A stretch of 64,000 bases of DNA. It comes from Rhizomys pruinosus (lineage: Eukaryota > Chordata > Mammalia > Rodentia > Spalacidae). Under the pieces are notes generated by a model. That model saw nothing but the letters and a program-made list of their open reading frames with translations. It did no database searches and was not told the DNA's origin. Where the stretch lies: assembly GCA_009823505.1 (NCBI GenBank), contig VZQC01013731.1:2665945-2729944 (forward strand). Direction: 5' to 3'. Below are positions 1 through 10,115 of the stretch, piece by piece. The position numbers were made by a program, and so were the translations under genes. Position 1 is the stretch's first letter, and every line of letters begins with the position of its first letter.

Positions 1-99
1 TTTCCAAGTTTAAACATTCCCATCACCCCAGTGAGATCTCTTGTGCTATTTGCAATCACCCCGTTTCCTACCCACCAGCTCCCAGCACCACCAACCTAC

Positions 100-665
100 A
101 CTCTGGCTGCATGAATTTGTCACTTCTGAATATTTTATATAAATGGAATCAATATTATACGTTGTCTTTTAAATATGGTTTTCCCACAGACTACTTCCGA
201 GACGCATATATGCTATGGTATGTTAACAGTACTTCCTCTTTGATGCTGAGCACTATTTACTTACCAGCTTATCAACCAATGGGCATTTGGTTTAGTCTTA
301 CATTTTAGCCACTGAAAATAGTGCTTCTGTGAATCTTTATGGACAAGTCTTTCTGTGAATAGGATTTCATTTCTCTTAGGTAGATACTTAGAATTCTGGG
401 TCTAATAGGTGTTCACACAGCCACCAAACCAGTTTCAAAAGTGGCCGTATATTTTACATACCCACCAGTGAAGTTCCAGTTTGTCAATATCCTCATCATT
501 TTTATTGTCTCTTCTTTATTATAGCTATCTTAGTGAGTATAAAGTAGTATGTGGTTTTGCTTTGGATTTTCCTAATGACTAATGAAGTTGGGCCTCTTTG
601 TGTGCTTATTAGACATTCATATATCTTTTCAAAGAGGATTAAAAAAGATAATAATGTTGCACTTA
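100..665 (+). repeat. Ancient mammalian L1 3'-end fragment (L1M-like)
   Basis: The stretch follows, in order and with many substitutions, the 3' tail found in old mammalian L1 copies: an ATAAATGGAATCA-type start, a 'gctgagcacta' section, 'gtttcaaaagtggccgtat', 'acatacccaccagtg', and 'cctaatgactaatgaagttg'. There is no reading frame of note. It lies in the GABRP intron just upstream of the first visible exon. The family name is from memory of the consensus and is tentative. Confidence 0.55.
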
Positions 666-834
666 GAAAGAAATTGTGTACTAAGTGATAGATATTATAA
701 TAACCACCATTATCCATGGGCTTTGAGATTAAGTTTTCCTGAATGAGGCACGGTGTAGGCTTTGTCTCTTGCTTCCCAAACCAGTTCCATCGGCAACATC
801 CTTGCACTGACCAGGGCTCGGTTTTATTTGCCAG

Positions 835-972
835 GGGGGTATGATGGCAACGATGTGGAGTTCACCTGGCTGAGAGGGAACGATTCCGTGCGTGGGCTTG
901 AAAATCTGCGACTTGCTCAGTACACCATTCAGCAGTATTTCACTTTAGTCACCATATCACAGCAGGAGACAG
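835..972 (+). CDS. GABRP: GABRP exon: end of extracellular ligand-binding domain
   Basis: This exon encodes 46 residues of the GABA-A receptor pi subunit, a Cys-loop ligand-gated chloride channel subunit. The peptide reads [20 protein letters not shown], then [19 protein letters not shown] and ends SQQETG; I recognise it as pi because it joins cleanly to the next three exons. The acceptor is a CAG at 832-834 after a TTTATTTGC tract, and the donor is GTAACT at 973. The length of 138 bp is the size typical of this exon in GABA-A receptor genes. The ETG codon is split, with G before the intron and GA after it. It corresponds to the region after the Cys-loop, shortly before M1. The start was set by the CAG and the expected 138-bp length; it could shift a few bases because the acceptor is followed by six Gs. 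Earlier exons lie left of the window. Confidence 0.93.
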
Positions 973-1207
973 GTAACTATTGGGACCAATTGCACAGAAT
1001 AAAAATACCTAAAGAGGCAGAAGTTTGCATTCTGAATCTGAAATATCACTTCTTCACTTCTACCTCTGTGAAGTAGTGATAGGCAGACATATGTCAGTGA
1101 TGTGGGGTTGGGAAAGGAAGGTTTTATGGTCTGTAATTCTGTGTACTCCACACCCATGGTTGAAATGGTCTACTAGGGAACAGCCCTCTGAACCAGCTCT
1201 GAAACCT

Positions 1208-1289
1208 ACTCTGAAACCTCAGTATTTTCTAATGACTGCTCAAATGCTACTCTGAAACCTCAGTATTTTCTAATGACTGCTCAAATGCT
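1208..1289 (+). repeat. Perfect 41-bp tandem duplication
   Basis: A 41-bp unit beginning 'actctgaaacctcag' occurs at 1208-1248 and is repeated without change at 1249-1289. The first few bases also recur partially just upstream (ctctgaaacct at about 1197). It lies some 235 bp downstream of a GABRP donor site. The lack of differences implies a recent duplication or a collapsed or over-extended assembly step. Confidence 0.95.
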
Positions 1290-1704
1290 GTCCCTTCCCC
1301 ATTCTTAAAATTCACTCTATTGAGCACAGTGGTTGCTGATGAATAAAGAGCTCACAGGTAGAGACAGCAGCCATGCCTCATAAAAGCGTAAACATTTCAG
1401 TCTTGATGGCATTTGTTCATAATATAGCAGAGCTAGATCTCTTAGGTTTGATGGTTTTGAATAAGTATTTTCTAAAAGACATGATTTTAGACACAAACAG
1501 CTCTTCTCAATTCCTCTTGATCACATTAATTTGGTAATGAAGGAATCAATATCTATACTCTGCAAAAAAATTACCATGTATTTTAGTTGAGCCTAGAAGA
1601 CATTAAAAATCAAATGTATGCACAGACTATGCCTTGGGGAAAGACAGGAAGTGTGATTGTTTTCCCCCTTTTATTTTTAAATAATCAGTGAATAGTGTGT
1701 TATA

Positions 1705-1879
1705 TTTCTTTTTTATTATTTTTATGTATATGAGTGTATTGCCTGCATATTGGGCAATGCCCACAGAGGTCAGAAGAAGGTGTCAGATTCCCCTGGACCT
1801 GGAGTTACAGACCGTTGTTAACCACCTTGTGGGTGCTGGGAATCAAACTGAGTCCTCTGGAAGAGCAGCCTTCATCTAA
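1705..1879 (-). repeat. B2 SINE, antisense
   Basis: The plus strand shows the reverse of a B2: an A/T tail side 'tttttatgtatatgagtgt', 'gcaatgcccacagaggtcag', 'cctggagttacag', and 'gtgggtgctgggaatc' down to 'ctggaagagcagc'. The tRNA-like head is cut short. It has no 17-bp internal duplication, so it belongs to the older B2 form. Confidence 0.85.
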
Positions 1880-1884
1880 CCCTG

Positions 1885-2225
1885 GTGTATTTTTTATTAC
1901 TATAATACTTTTATTGGCATTTTGTGTATTTCATACATCATTTTTTCAGTTCAATTTAGGCATATTCTCCTTTCCCTTCCCTCCACCCCACCCCAGTTCC
2001 CACATTTTGCCACATGTGTCCTGTATCTTTCTCTCAGTCTTTTTAAAGTTTTCCTCTGCAAAGGTTTATTGTTTGGGGCAGAATTTAACTAAATCGGTCT
2101 GTTCTTTGACCCAGTCCTTATGTTGCTGTGGTTCCCTCCCAATTGTATTGCTCCAAAATATGCCTATATAAATGTCATATATGTACCAGAATTATGTCCT
2201 CCAGGAATAAACTCTATATTAACTC
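1885..2225 (-). repeat. Rodent L1 3'-UTR fragment, antisense
   Basis: Read on the minus strand it resembles the 3' ends at 57280-57540, 61945-62220 and 40800-41030: a stretch with 'gactgggtcaaagaac', a G-rich tract (plus-strand 'ccctccaccccacccc') and a terminal A-rich end. It is clearly diverged from those copies. It carries no ORF worth reporting and sits directly next to a B2 on its left. Confidence 0.6.
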
Positions 2226-2375
2226 CAAAATATGTTTAAGAGTTCACATTTTTCCCTTTAATTTTATGTTACTCTAAAATATGAATATATACCTTCTGCC
2301 CATCTTATTTTTATAATGGATGAATGAATGCATCTTTTAGAAAAAAAACAAGGACAAGGTTTGAGGGTCTTTTAA

Positions 2376-2593
2376 ACAGTATTTATCTATTTTTATTTTA
2401 TGTGTATAGTGTTTTGCTGCGTGTGTGTGTATCACATGTGTGGCTGATGCCCACAGAAGCCAGAAGGCATTGGCTACCCTGGAACTGGATTTACAGCAGG
2501 TTGTGAGTGCCATGTGGGTGCTGAGAACCAAACCCAGGTCTTGTGTAAGAGCAGCAAAGTGCTCTTAACTCCTGAGCTATCTGTATAGTCCCA
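2376..2593 (-). repeat. B2 SINE, antisense
   Basis: Diverged B2 on the minus strand: 'atgcccacagaagccagaag', 'ggaactggatttacagc', 'catgtgggtgctgagaacc', 'gagcagcaaagtgctctta', ending 'ctgagctatctgtatagtccc'. The tRNA-derived head is present, so it is close to full length. Confidence 0.85.
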
Positions 2594-3394
2594 CACATTA
2601 GTTTTTGAAGCAAGTTTTTAAATTTGCTTATCTTTTCACAGTTTACCAATCTGAGTTCATACAAAAATGGCTTCAGATCTCAGAATTACTTTATCCCAGG
2701 TAGCTCATACCTACATGAGCCAGAAAAGAAGATCATTATTTAATTAAATGTTGATCCTTTTTGAAAGGCTGACTTTCAAAGTTGGAGGAATTGATCAGCG
2801 ATTATAGTCTAGTACAACATACCTGGACCAAAAAGCAAAAGCTCTGGTTTCTAATCTCACTAACATCAGCTGTGTGTCCTTATCCAAATTTCTCCAACTT
2901 ACTGTGTTTCCATTTCTTCCTCACTAAAATAACACAAGTGGGTGCTATGGCTGCTTCAGACTCTGAAATGATATATTTTGATCTTATATTTCTCCAGTGA
3001 CTTTTTAAAATCCTTGACTATTAACTGGTATAATCTTAAATTCTCAACTTTGACTTTGGGGTAGGCCCACTCCCCTCTATGCCCCAGTCTTTTCCCTACT
3101 GCAGTCTGAGCAGAGTTTTCCTGTTCCCACAAAGACCCCCTCCCCATGCTTCCACCCACCCTGACAGTGTCTCATTATTTGTTCACCCATCATTCATAAA
3201 ATCACTACAGGAATGCCGCTTGGTACTTGAACCCATAGGTTCATGTTTTGCACTATAAAAGCTTATTTACGGCAACACAATATTGTATTAATAAACACCC
3301 CCTATTATTTGTATCCCTTATTGCTTATATTCTACCATATATTGGTAGTTTCCTAAGGATGAACATGAAACACTGTAAAGTATATGGTGCCTCT

Positions 3395-3515
3395 AAAACC
3401 CAAGAAGAGACCCTTTCTCAAACAAAATGGACACCACCTGAACAACAACACCCGAGATTATCCTCTGGTCTCCACACACACTTGCACACACATGCACATA
3501 CACAAAACATGAATT
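3395..3515 (+). repeat. B4/ID-B1-like SINE tail
   Basis: 'agaagagaccctttctcaaa', then 'acaacacccgagattatcct', then a CA-rich end with 'ctggtctccacacacac' matches the right-hand end of the B4-type composite SINE common in muroids. Only the 3' part is recognisable. Confidence 0.5.
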
Positions 3516-3923
3516 TATATGCAGTAGGGTCTATTAGGTCTATTCATGGTAATCTTGAGAAAAATGGATTGCCTTAAGCACTTTTCATCAAACAGGTATT
3601 TATTAACAACTTACCCTGTGAATGCAGCAGAACTGAGGGATACAAGGTTTGCTGCATTGGGATTCATAGTCTAGTGAGATAGAAGCTAAGGAAATCAGTG
3701 CTCACAATGATAAAGAAAGCACAAGAAGAACACGACTGTGGGAACTGGGTAGCAGCACCTCTATAAATAGCATTCCATATAACAGTAAGGCCCTTTGTGG
3801 AAGCATAATGATGGTTCATAGTTAACTCGATTTTGGTAAATAACAGAAAGCTTAATGTGATTGGTTTGATGAAATATCTGTATGAACAGACATGACTACT
3901 TATCTCTTGTTGACCCTTTCAAG

Positions 3924-4076
3924 GAAATTATACACGATTGGTTTTGCAATTTGAGCTTCGGAGGAATGTCCTGTATTTTATACTGGAAACTTATGTCCCT
4001 TCCACTTTCCTCGTGGTGTTATCCTGGGTTTCCTTTTGGATCTCCCTTGACTCAGTTCCTGCAAGAACATGCATTG
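3924..4076 (+). CDS. GABRP: GABRP exon: M1 transmembrane segment
   Basis: This exon encodes 51 residues from the post-ETG junction to the start of M2. The protein begins (G)[18 protein letters not shown], runs through M1 ([17 protein letters not shown]) and ends [10 protein letters not shown]. The motif [15 protein letters not shown] with PAR just before M2 is diagnostic of GABA-A/glycine receptor subunits. The acceptor is TTTCAAG at 3917-3923 and the donor is GTAAGC at 4077. The 153-bp length is the family standard for this exon. The incoming phase joins ACA-G to GA-AAT (Thr-Gly-Asn). The outgoing phase again splits a glycine codon (ATT G | GA GTG). M1 lines the lipid face of the channel at the plasma membrane. 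No stop or frameshift is seen. Confidence 0.96.
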
Positions 4077-4412
4077 GTAAGCAGCTCCAGCAGGCAAGTT
4101 CTAAGAACCAGGTTAATGAGGTACTTCCTTGCCCCCCCCCATACACACACCATTATTTTCATTGATAGAGGGTACTTACAAGAGGTTGGTTTCTTGAGAC
4201 AGTCTTTAAGAATTCTCTTTAGAGAGGGGGAGACTACATAAGGAGTAGTATAGTTTTAAACTAGTTTTACAGTGACAGAAGAGGTAAAATTGTGATTAGA
4301 TAGTCCATTGTCAGCTATTTTATGTATTAGCTGTCTATGTCTAAGGAGAAGACTGAAGGTAAAAGTACTTAGAAAGTTACATCACTTGTATCTGTTCAAA
4401 ATGAATAAATCA

Positions 4413-4555
4413 AGCTGGGCATGGTGGCACACACCTTTAGGCCCAACATTTAGGAGGTAGAGGCAGGTGGATCTCTGTGAGTCCCAGGCCAGCCTGGTCT
4501 AGTTCCAGGCCAGCTGGGGCTACAGGGAGACCCTGTCTCAACAACACCAAAAAAG
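4413..4555 (+). repeat. B1 SINE, sense
   Basis: 'agctgggcatggtggcacac', 'aggcaggtggatctctgtga' and 'gctggggctacagggagacc' through 'ctgtctcaacaacacc' make a full-length B1. There is a short internal deletion around 'cctggtctagttccagg'. It faces the B1 at 4634-4774. Confidence 0.93.
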
Positions 4556-4633
4556 GAGGGGGGGAGAAGAGAAGGAAAAAAAAGAATAAATCAACCCTGC
4601 TCCAGATGGTGGCAGACTTTTTTTTGGGGGGGG

Positions 4634-4774
4634 AGTTCTTTTTGAGACAGGGTCTCCCTGTAGCCCCAGCTGGCCTGGAACTCACTCTGTAGACCAGGCT
4701 GGCCTTGAATTCACAGAGATCTGCCTGCCTCTGCCTCCCAAGTGCTAGGATTAAAGGTGTGCCCACCACATTAG
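4634..4774 (-). repeat. B1 SINE, antisense
   Basis: 'tttttgagacagggtctccc', 'gtagaccaggctggccttga' and 'cctcccaagtgctaggatta' make a near full-length B1 on the minus strand. It is 78 bp from the sense B1 on its left and 144 bp upstream of the M2-M3 exon. Confidence 0.93.
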
Positions 4775-4917
4775 CAGTGGCAGACTCTTTAAATGAGATC
4801 TGGTCTATTCCTGAGTCCTACCCTCACCTTGCCAGCTCCTGAGTGGAGCCAATTGTCCAGGTGGTAGAGAGAGTTAACAGGACACCAGCCTGGAACACTT
4901 GTTGCCTGTTTTCCCAG

Positions 4918-5105
4918 GAGTGACCACTGTGTTATCCATGACCACACTGATGATTGGGTCTCGCACATCTCTACCCAACACCAACTGCTTCATAAAGGCC
5001 ATTGATGTGTACCTGGGGATCTGCTTCAGCTTTGTGTTTGGGGCCTTACTGGAGTACGCGGTTGCTCACTACAGCTCCTTACAGCAGATGGCAGCCAAAG
5101 ATAGG
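4918..5105 (+). CDS. GABRP: GABRP exon: M2 pore helix and M3
   Basis: This 188-bp exon encodes about 63 residues: the rest of M2 ([14 protein letters not shown]), the M2-M3 linker ([13 protein letters not shown]), M3 ([18 protein letters not shown]) and the start of the intracellular loop ([16 protein letters not shown]). M2 forms the anion-selective pore wall; the TTVLSMTT core is the classic chloride-channel signature of the family. The acceptor is TTTTCCCAG ending at 4917. The donor is GTAAGA at 5106, in phase 0 after the AGG arginine codon. All codons are open. The C in NTNCF departs from the more usual vertebrate alpha/beta linkers and, from memory, is normal for the pi subunit. Confidence 0.97.
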
Positions 5106-5360
5106 GTAAGAATTTTGGAGCCCTTGTCTCTGATTCATCTCTTGGGCATGTGCTGCCCTGTAGAGGTGAGCTACACTTGGTCCTGGTCCCCCAGGTAATT
5201 CACTTTATTCTAGTGAGTCTTGTACTCATTTGGGTGAGCACATCTGGAAGATATGGCACCCCTGGACAAAGGTTTTTCTTTTCACCAAATAAAATGAAAT
5301 ATCAAAATTTGATTTTCTAGCAGAAAATATCCATATGCAGCATAAAATTATAATTGCAAG

Positions 5361-5577
5361 AGGGGCTGGAGAGATGGTTCAGTGGTTAAGAGTACTGGCT
5401 GCTCTTGTAGAGAACCTGGACTCTATTCCTAGCACCCAAATGGTGACTATACCGTCCATACCTCCAGATCTGACACCCCCTTCTGACCTCCATGGGCATT
5501 GCACAACACAGGTGCACTTATATAAATGCAGGCAACATATTCATACACATAAAATAAAAATAATAAATAATTTTTAG
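5361..5577 (+). repeat. B2 SINE, sense
   Basis: 'aggggctggagagatggttc', 'agtactggctgctcttgtag', 'cttctgacctccatgggcat' and an A-rich 'cacataaaataaaaat' tail make a full-length B2 without the 17-bp duplication. Confidence 0.93.
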
Positions 5578-5727
5578 AAATTATAATTACAAGCACAATC
5601 ATCTATTTAAAAACCCAGTATCAAACCAGACATGATTAGCTGTTTATACATTTCAGACTAGCATATAGTTACTAGTTTTACTCTTTATTTTATTTTATTT
5701 TAATTAATTAATTTATTTACTTTTGGT

Positions 5728-5866
5728 CTTTTTTCAAGACAGGGTCTCCCTGTAGCCCCAGCTGTCCTGGAACTGGCTCTATAAACTGGGCTGGCCTTGA
5801 ACAAAGATCCACCTGCTTCTGCCTCCTGAGTGCTAGGATTAAAGGTGTGCACCACCACACCCGGCT
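5728..5866 (-). repeat. B1 SINE, antisense
   Basis: 'caagacagggtctccctgta', 'gctggccttgaacaaag' and 'gctaggattaaaggtgtgc' define it. It abuts the next B2 with no intervening sequence. Confidence 0.9.
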
Positions 5867-6079
5867 TATTTTTATTTTTTATGTGTATGAGTGTATCGCC
5901 TGCATGTATATAAGTGCACCTATGTTGTGCAGTGCCAACAGAGTTCAGAAGAAGTTGTTGGATCCTCTGGAACTGGAGTTACAGATGGTCACTAGCTACC
6001 ATGTGGGTGCTGGGAATAGAACCCAGATCCTCGGCAAGAGCAGTCAGTGCTCTTAACTTCTGAGCCATCTCTCCAGCCC
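5867..6079 (-). repeat. B2 SINE, antisense
   Basis: 'ttatgtgtatgagtgtatcg', 'agttcagaagaagttgttgg', 'accatgtgggtgctgggaat' and 'gagccatctctccagccc' make a full-length B2. The B1 on its left probably inserted at its A-rich end. Confidence 0.92.
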
Positions 6080-6432
6080 ACTACTTAATTCATTTTGATA
6101 CAAATTTAAAGTCTTAAATCATACAAGTAGTGTTCTATCCAAAAATACATGGAAGAAATTAACTTGGCCCAAGTGTCTTGATTACATTTTTCTGCTAATC
6201 CAGAAAGACTACCATTATTTAACTTAACCATGGAACACCATAGTCCATCTCTCTGAGTAATATAGTTATGGTTATTGTTTTTGAGCATTTACATGTGTAA
6301 ATGCACATGTAACAAGCTCTTTTATAAATTATATCATTTAAACTGCTCATAACGATCCAGGGAAAAAGTTATCATCACTTTTATGATTATAGAATAAGGA
6401 TCCCAGAGACACAGAGTAAGAGATAGAGGTAT

Positions 6433-6594
6433 GCCGGGCGTGGTGGTGCACGCCTTTAATCCTAGCACTTGGGAGGCAGAGACAGGCGGATCTTTGTGAG
6501 TTCAAGGCCAGCCTGGTCTACAGAGTGAGTTTCAGGACAGCTGGGACTACAGGGAGACCCTGTCTTGAAAAGACCAAAAAAAAAAAAAAAAAAG
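6433..6594 (+). repeat. B1 SINE, sense
   Basis: 'gccgggcgtggtggtgcacg' to 'ctgtcttgaaaagacc' plus an 18-A tail make a full-length, little-diverged copy. Confidence 0.95.
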
Positions 6595-7006
6595 AGAGGT
6601 ATAATTCCGACCTAAAACTACTTGGCTCCAAAGCCCAACACATTTTGTTTTCCTCTCATATCGTGAGCAACAGGCCAGCCCATTAGCAATTACTCTTCAC
6701 AGTCCCATGGAACCCTGGGGTTATTTAGAAACTAAATTTGATAGACAGCATACTAAAGCTTATACAATCAAGAAAATGATAGAGATCTGATTCAGAAAAG
6801 TGTCTACCTTTAGCACTGTACCAGCACCACAGTGGGTCTAAAGTGAAGATATGGGCTATCAGAAGAGCCAGTTGTTTTGTCCTTGTGTTTGGTATTGTGA
6901 GAAATGCTTTATGTAGTTATATAATCCAAGTACCAAAGGTAAATGAGCCAGTGGAAACTATGGACTTCATGTATTTTATTCTCTGTAGGCTTCCTTAATG
7001 AAAAGG

Positions 7007-7010
<4 letters not shown>

Positions 7011-7091
<81 letters not shown>

Positions 7092-7094
7092 ACA
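7011..7094. repeat. (CT)n-(CA)n compound microsatellite
   Basis: An uninterrupted CT run of roughly 55 bp switches directly to a CA run of about 27 bp. ORFs through it are low-complexity artefacts. It lies in the last GABRP intron. Confidence 0.97.
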
Positions 7095-7654
7095 AATCCA
7101 GATTTGCTAGATTGTCAAATGAGGTTTGGAGAATTCCTGAACTCCTCCATTGAAAACACCAGTAAACCCTTGTTTGTTGTGCATATAACAAAAGATGCAT
7201 GGTGGAGTATGTGTTATATCCTAAACATCTCCTAACATTTCTCCAAGAGCACCCCAAACTCAGTGAAATGTATACCAATATTATCTATATTTTATTATTG
7301 AGAAATCTTCCCTAAAAAATGGTGTAGCAATTTACCTAAGATCTCACATCTCATAAATAGGCTGAACAAAAATCTAAGCTACATTCTCTCTGACTTCACT
7401 GTACTCCGCACATTCTGTGTCATTGGCACCATGTAGGATAGTGGCCATTCCCTGGACTTTCAGGGAGCAACACTATTTTCATGTGTGCAGCAAAGATTTT
7501 TTTTTTTTTAGCAAAGATCTTAAGACATAATGGGTTTGAGTTATATTTCATAATCAGTTCCTCCTCCCTGGACTAGAACAGAATTTCAAATACCTACTAG
7601 GTGTTTAACACAATTTATACCACTTAATATTCAAATTAGTCTCATCAAGTAGGG

Positions 7655-7770
7655 ATGAACATCATTACCATTTTATAGACAAAGAAATCAGATCTTAAAG
7701 GGATTTAGGTAACTACAGTTTCACAGTAGTAACAGGATGATGGAGATTTAAACCCAGGTCTGCTAACTTC
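7655..7770 (-). repeat. MIR-like SINE remnant
   Basis: 'ccattttatagacaaagaaa', 'cacagtagtaacagg' and 'tttaaacccaggtctgct' follow the order of an antisense MIR core. It lies 80 bp upstream of the terminal GABRP exon. The assignment is by eye. Confidence 0.6.
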
Positions 7771-7850
7771 ATATATACTGTCTACACAACACCCATCCAT
7801 GTTTGTTATTGTGTTCAGTATTCCAAGGTAACTGTATTGTCTCTGCATAG

Positions 7851-8153
7851 GGGGCAGCGAAGGAAGTGGAAGAAGTCAATATTACTAACATCATCAACAG
7901 CTCCATCTCCAGCTTTAAACGAAAGATCAGCTTTGCTAGCATTGAAATTTCTGGTGATAATGTCGACTACAGTAACTTGACAATGAAAGCCAGTGATAAG
8001 TTCAAGTTTGTCTTCCGAGAAAAGATAGGCAGAATTGTTGATTATTTCACGATTCAAAACCCCAGCAATGTGGATCGATATTCCAAACTATTATTTCCTT
8101 TGATTTTTATGCTAGCCAATGTATTTTACTGGGCATATTACATGTATTTTTGA
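7851..8153 (+). CDS. GABRP: GABRP last coding exon: M3-M4 loop, M4, stop
   Basis: This exon encodes 100 residues plus TGA (8151-8153). It begins [18 protein letters not shown], continues through the cytoplasmic loop ([40 protein letters not shown]) and ends with M4 ([20 protein letters not shown]) and a final Phe. Both the sequence and the M4-terminal YYMYF end are what I know of the GABRP protein, which is 440 residues in human. The loop is short compared with alpha and beta subunits, as expected for pi. The acceptor CTCTGCATAG ends at 7850, in phase 0 with the preceding exon. The loop carries basic residues next to serines (RKIS), typical of kinase sites in this family. No truncation is seen, so the visible C-terminal half looks functional. 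Confidence 0.97.
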   Translation, partial: GAAKEVEEVNITNIINSSISSFKRKISFASIEISGDNVDYSNLTMKASDKFKFVFREKIGRIVDYFTIQNPSNVDRYSKLLFPLIFMLANVFYWAYYMYF

Positions 8154-8690
8154 GATGACATTGAACTTTTGCCTACCATGTATGTGCCTTTAGCAGAATA
8201 GCATGCTGATGTAAATGGGATTCTAGTCCAAAAGCGCTCCAATGCCCACTGTGCTACAGCTGGACCAAGACAACATTGAAGCATGCCTCTTCAAAGAGTG
8301 ATCTCCCACCCATTATTCTAAGAGCAGAAATCCTAGAATGACAGGATGCTCTGATGAAAACATTATAAAGCAAACCTTTTCTTCATCTTTTGGAAGAACA
8401 TATCACAAAGACCAAGATTGCAAACCTACTCAGAGCTGTTTGCTCCATGGCTCCCTGATCTGCATTTACCTCATAAAAATATGGGGGGAAGACTGTTAAA
8501 TGCATAAATAACCTCAACTTTTAGAATTGTGTTTCCTAAGTTAATCATCCATGCTAGTTACTAAATCTCTGCAATGCTTATAAAATGCATTGTTGCCTGT
8601 TTAGGATATAGCATTTTCTAGTTTTGGATTTTCATTGACATGAAATGTGAGTTTATGTCAATTCACTGACTCAATACCAGATGAGGGTTT

Positions 8691-8825
8691 TTTATCTTTT
8701 TGAAACAGAGTTTCTCTGTAGCCCCAGCTGGCCTGGAACTCACTATGTAGACCAGGCTGGCCTTGAACTCACAGAGAGCCACCAGCCTCTGCTGGGATTA
8801 AAGGTATGCACCACCACAGTTGGTA
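8691..8825 (-). repeat. B1 SINE, antisense, inside the 3' UTR
   Basis: 'ctttttgaaacagagtttct', 'tagaccaggctggccttgaa' and 'gggattaaaggtatgcacca' with a small internal deletion (the 'cctcccaagtg' part is missing). In the GABRP transcript it would be present as antisense B1 RNA. Confidence 0.92.
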
Positions 8826-8915
8826 CCAGATGAGTTTTAGGTATTATTTAATACTATCACAGAATAATCTCCCAATTCTCATGTGTCCTATCATTGAAAA
8901 TTCAAAATGTAAATG

Positions 8916-8921
8916 AATAAA
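8916..8921 (+). promoter_or_regulatory. Possible proximal poly(A) signal
   Basis: AATAAA lies within 'aaatgaataaaattag', 763 bp after the GABRP stop. It could give a short 3' UTR isoform. There is no direct evidence of use. Confidence 0.35.
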
Positions 8922-9305
8922 ATTAGTGGATCAAGAATCTAATACCTTAATATGGTTCCCCAGACTGGAAGGACTCTGGGGTCTTACTGGCCAGCTATTC
9001 ATGTCTTATCATTTTATTGTTTTATATCTCAGTCCTAAACAATGCAAAGCCCTTATCCCACACATGAAAAATGGGAGAAATCTTTTCAACTTATTCTAGA
9101 CAATGCAGAATGTGGTCATGAAGACTTGCAGGGTCAAGTCCATTTTCTAGCCACATTTACTTACATGCTGCATACCAAGTAGACCAGAGTGCTCTGTCAA
9201 CCTGTCATTTCTGTTGATCTCACATTGAGCAACCTTTCGCCAGGGGCAGACCTCCTGTATCCATCCAAGAGGAAGCTTCATCCCTGTGCTAATAGGCAGG
9301 AGTGG

Positions 9306-9341
9306 TACCTATTAGATTTCCTATTGGAAATCTAATAGGTA
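9306..9341 (+). other. Perfect 16-bp inverted repeat (hairpin) in 3' UTR
   Basis: The arms tacctattagatttcc (9306-9321) and ggaaatctaataggta (9326-9341) are exact reverse complements around the 4-nt loop TATT. The flanking bases do not extend the stem. In RNA this would be a stable isolated stem. It is not part of any SINE I recognise. Confidence 0.95.
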
Positions 9342-10115
9342 GTTTACATACAAGTGGCTTAGATAAAATAGATTGATTTCCCTGGACTACTTCTAGCTGG
9401 ACTACTTTGAGTGGCTCATCTTGCATACACAGGATACTGTTGGCCTTAGTTCTGAATATTCTGAGCAACGGCAAGACATATTAGAGAACCTATGAGAGCT
9501 GTCTTTTCTAAGACCAATTAGTGCCACTCTGACATAGGAGCTCACATGTGCCTCTCCCTGTGCTCCTTGGTCAGGCTCAACCAACAATACTGTAAATGGT
9601 GAACTGCCAGTGTACCAGGGCAAAAGCTCAGTGTCAATTATTTTTAAAGATGCTCACCATTTTCAGTCCCTTAGCTTGCTTTTCTAGTGAATATACATCT
9701 TTAACCAACCCTCTTTCCAAAACCAAATCAGAGATTTAGAAGATCTTTCCTTTCACTTTCCATATCCATGGGGTTATGTTCTTTTTGCTGTTTTAATACA
9801 TCTAACAATCCAGCTTCTATGGGCTTGATTAACTGATGGTTAGAAAAACATTTCTACTTAAGAATTCTTTTTGTTTTATTGAAATATAGTTTTAAGCCAG
9901 ATGTAGCGTTCTTAAACCAGGCGTAGTGTGCTTAAGCAAATCTCTTATTTTGAATTCGTCACATCTTTAAAGGGGAGGGAGGTAAAAGAGGGGAAATTTG
10001 GTTGATTATTCAATAGTATTTGTGATTTTCTTTTATAAAATGTTTTTTTTAAATCCTCTCTGAAGCTTCACTTAAGCTATTGTATAACAGCAATTGTAAA
10101 TGTGTGAAAGTGTGA

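Larger units (their letters stand above)
973..3923 (+). other. GABRP: GABRP intron between pre-M1 exon and M1 exon
   Basis: The donor is GTAACT and the acceptor is CCCTTTCAAG. The intron holds a 41-bp tandem duplication, two antisense B2 SINEs and an antisense L1 3'-end fragment (all listed separately). Between 2594 and 3394 I see only non-coding sequence. At about 3570-3760 a weak match to old L2/MIR-like DNA ('caggtatttattaac...gatacaagg') is possible. No further exon is visible. Confidence 0.8.
5106..7850 (+). other. GABRP: GABRP last intron
   Basis: The donor is GTAAGA and the acceptor is GTCTCTGCATAG. It carries a sense B2, a directly abutting B1-B2 antisense pair, a sense B1, a CT/CA microsatellite and possible MIR remnants. 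A weak MIR-like patch may lie at about 6320-6420. The remaining stretches (6080-6430, 6595-7010, 7095-7650) show no exon and nothing I can name. Confidence 0.8.

Noticed and set aside
7815..8057. 80-codon minus-strand ORF over the last GABRP exon
   Set aside because: It is the shadow of a conserved coding exon on the other strand.
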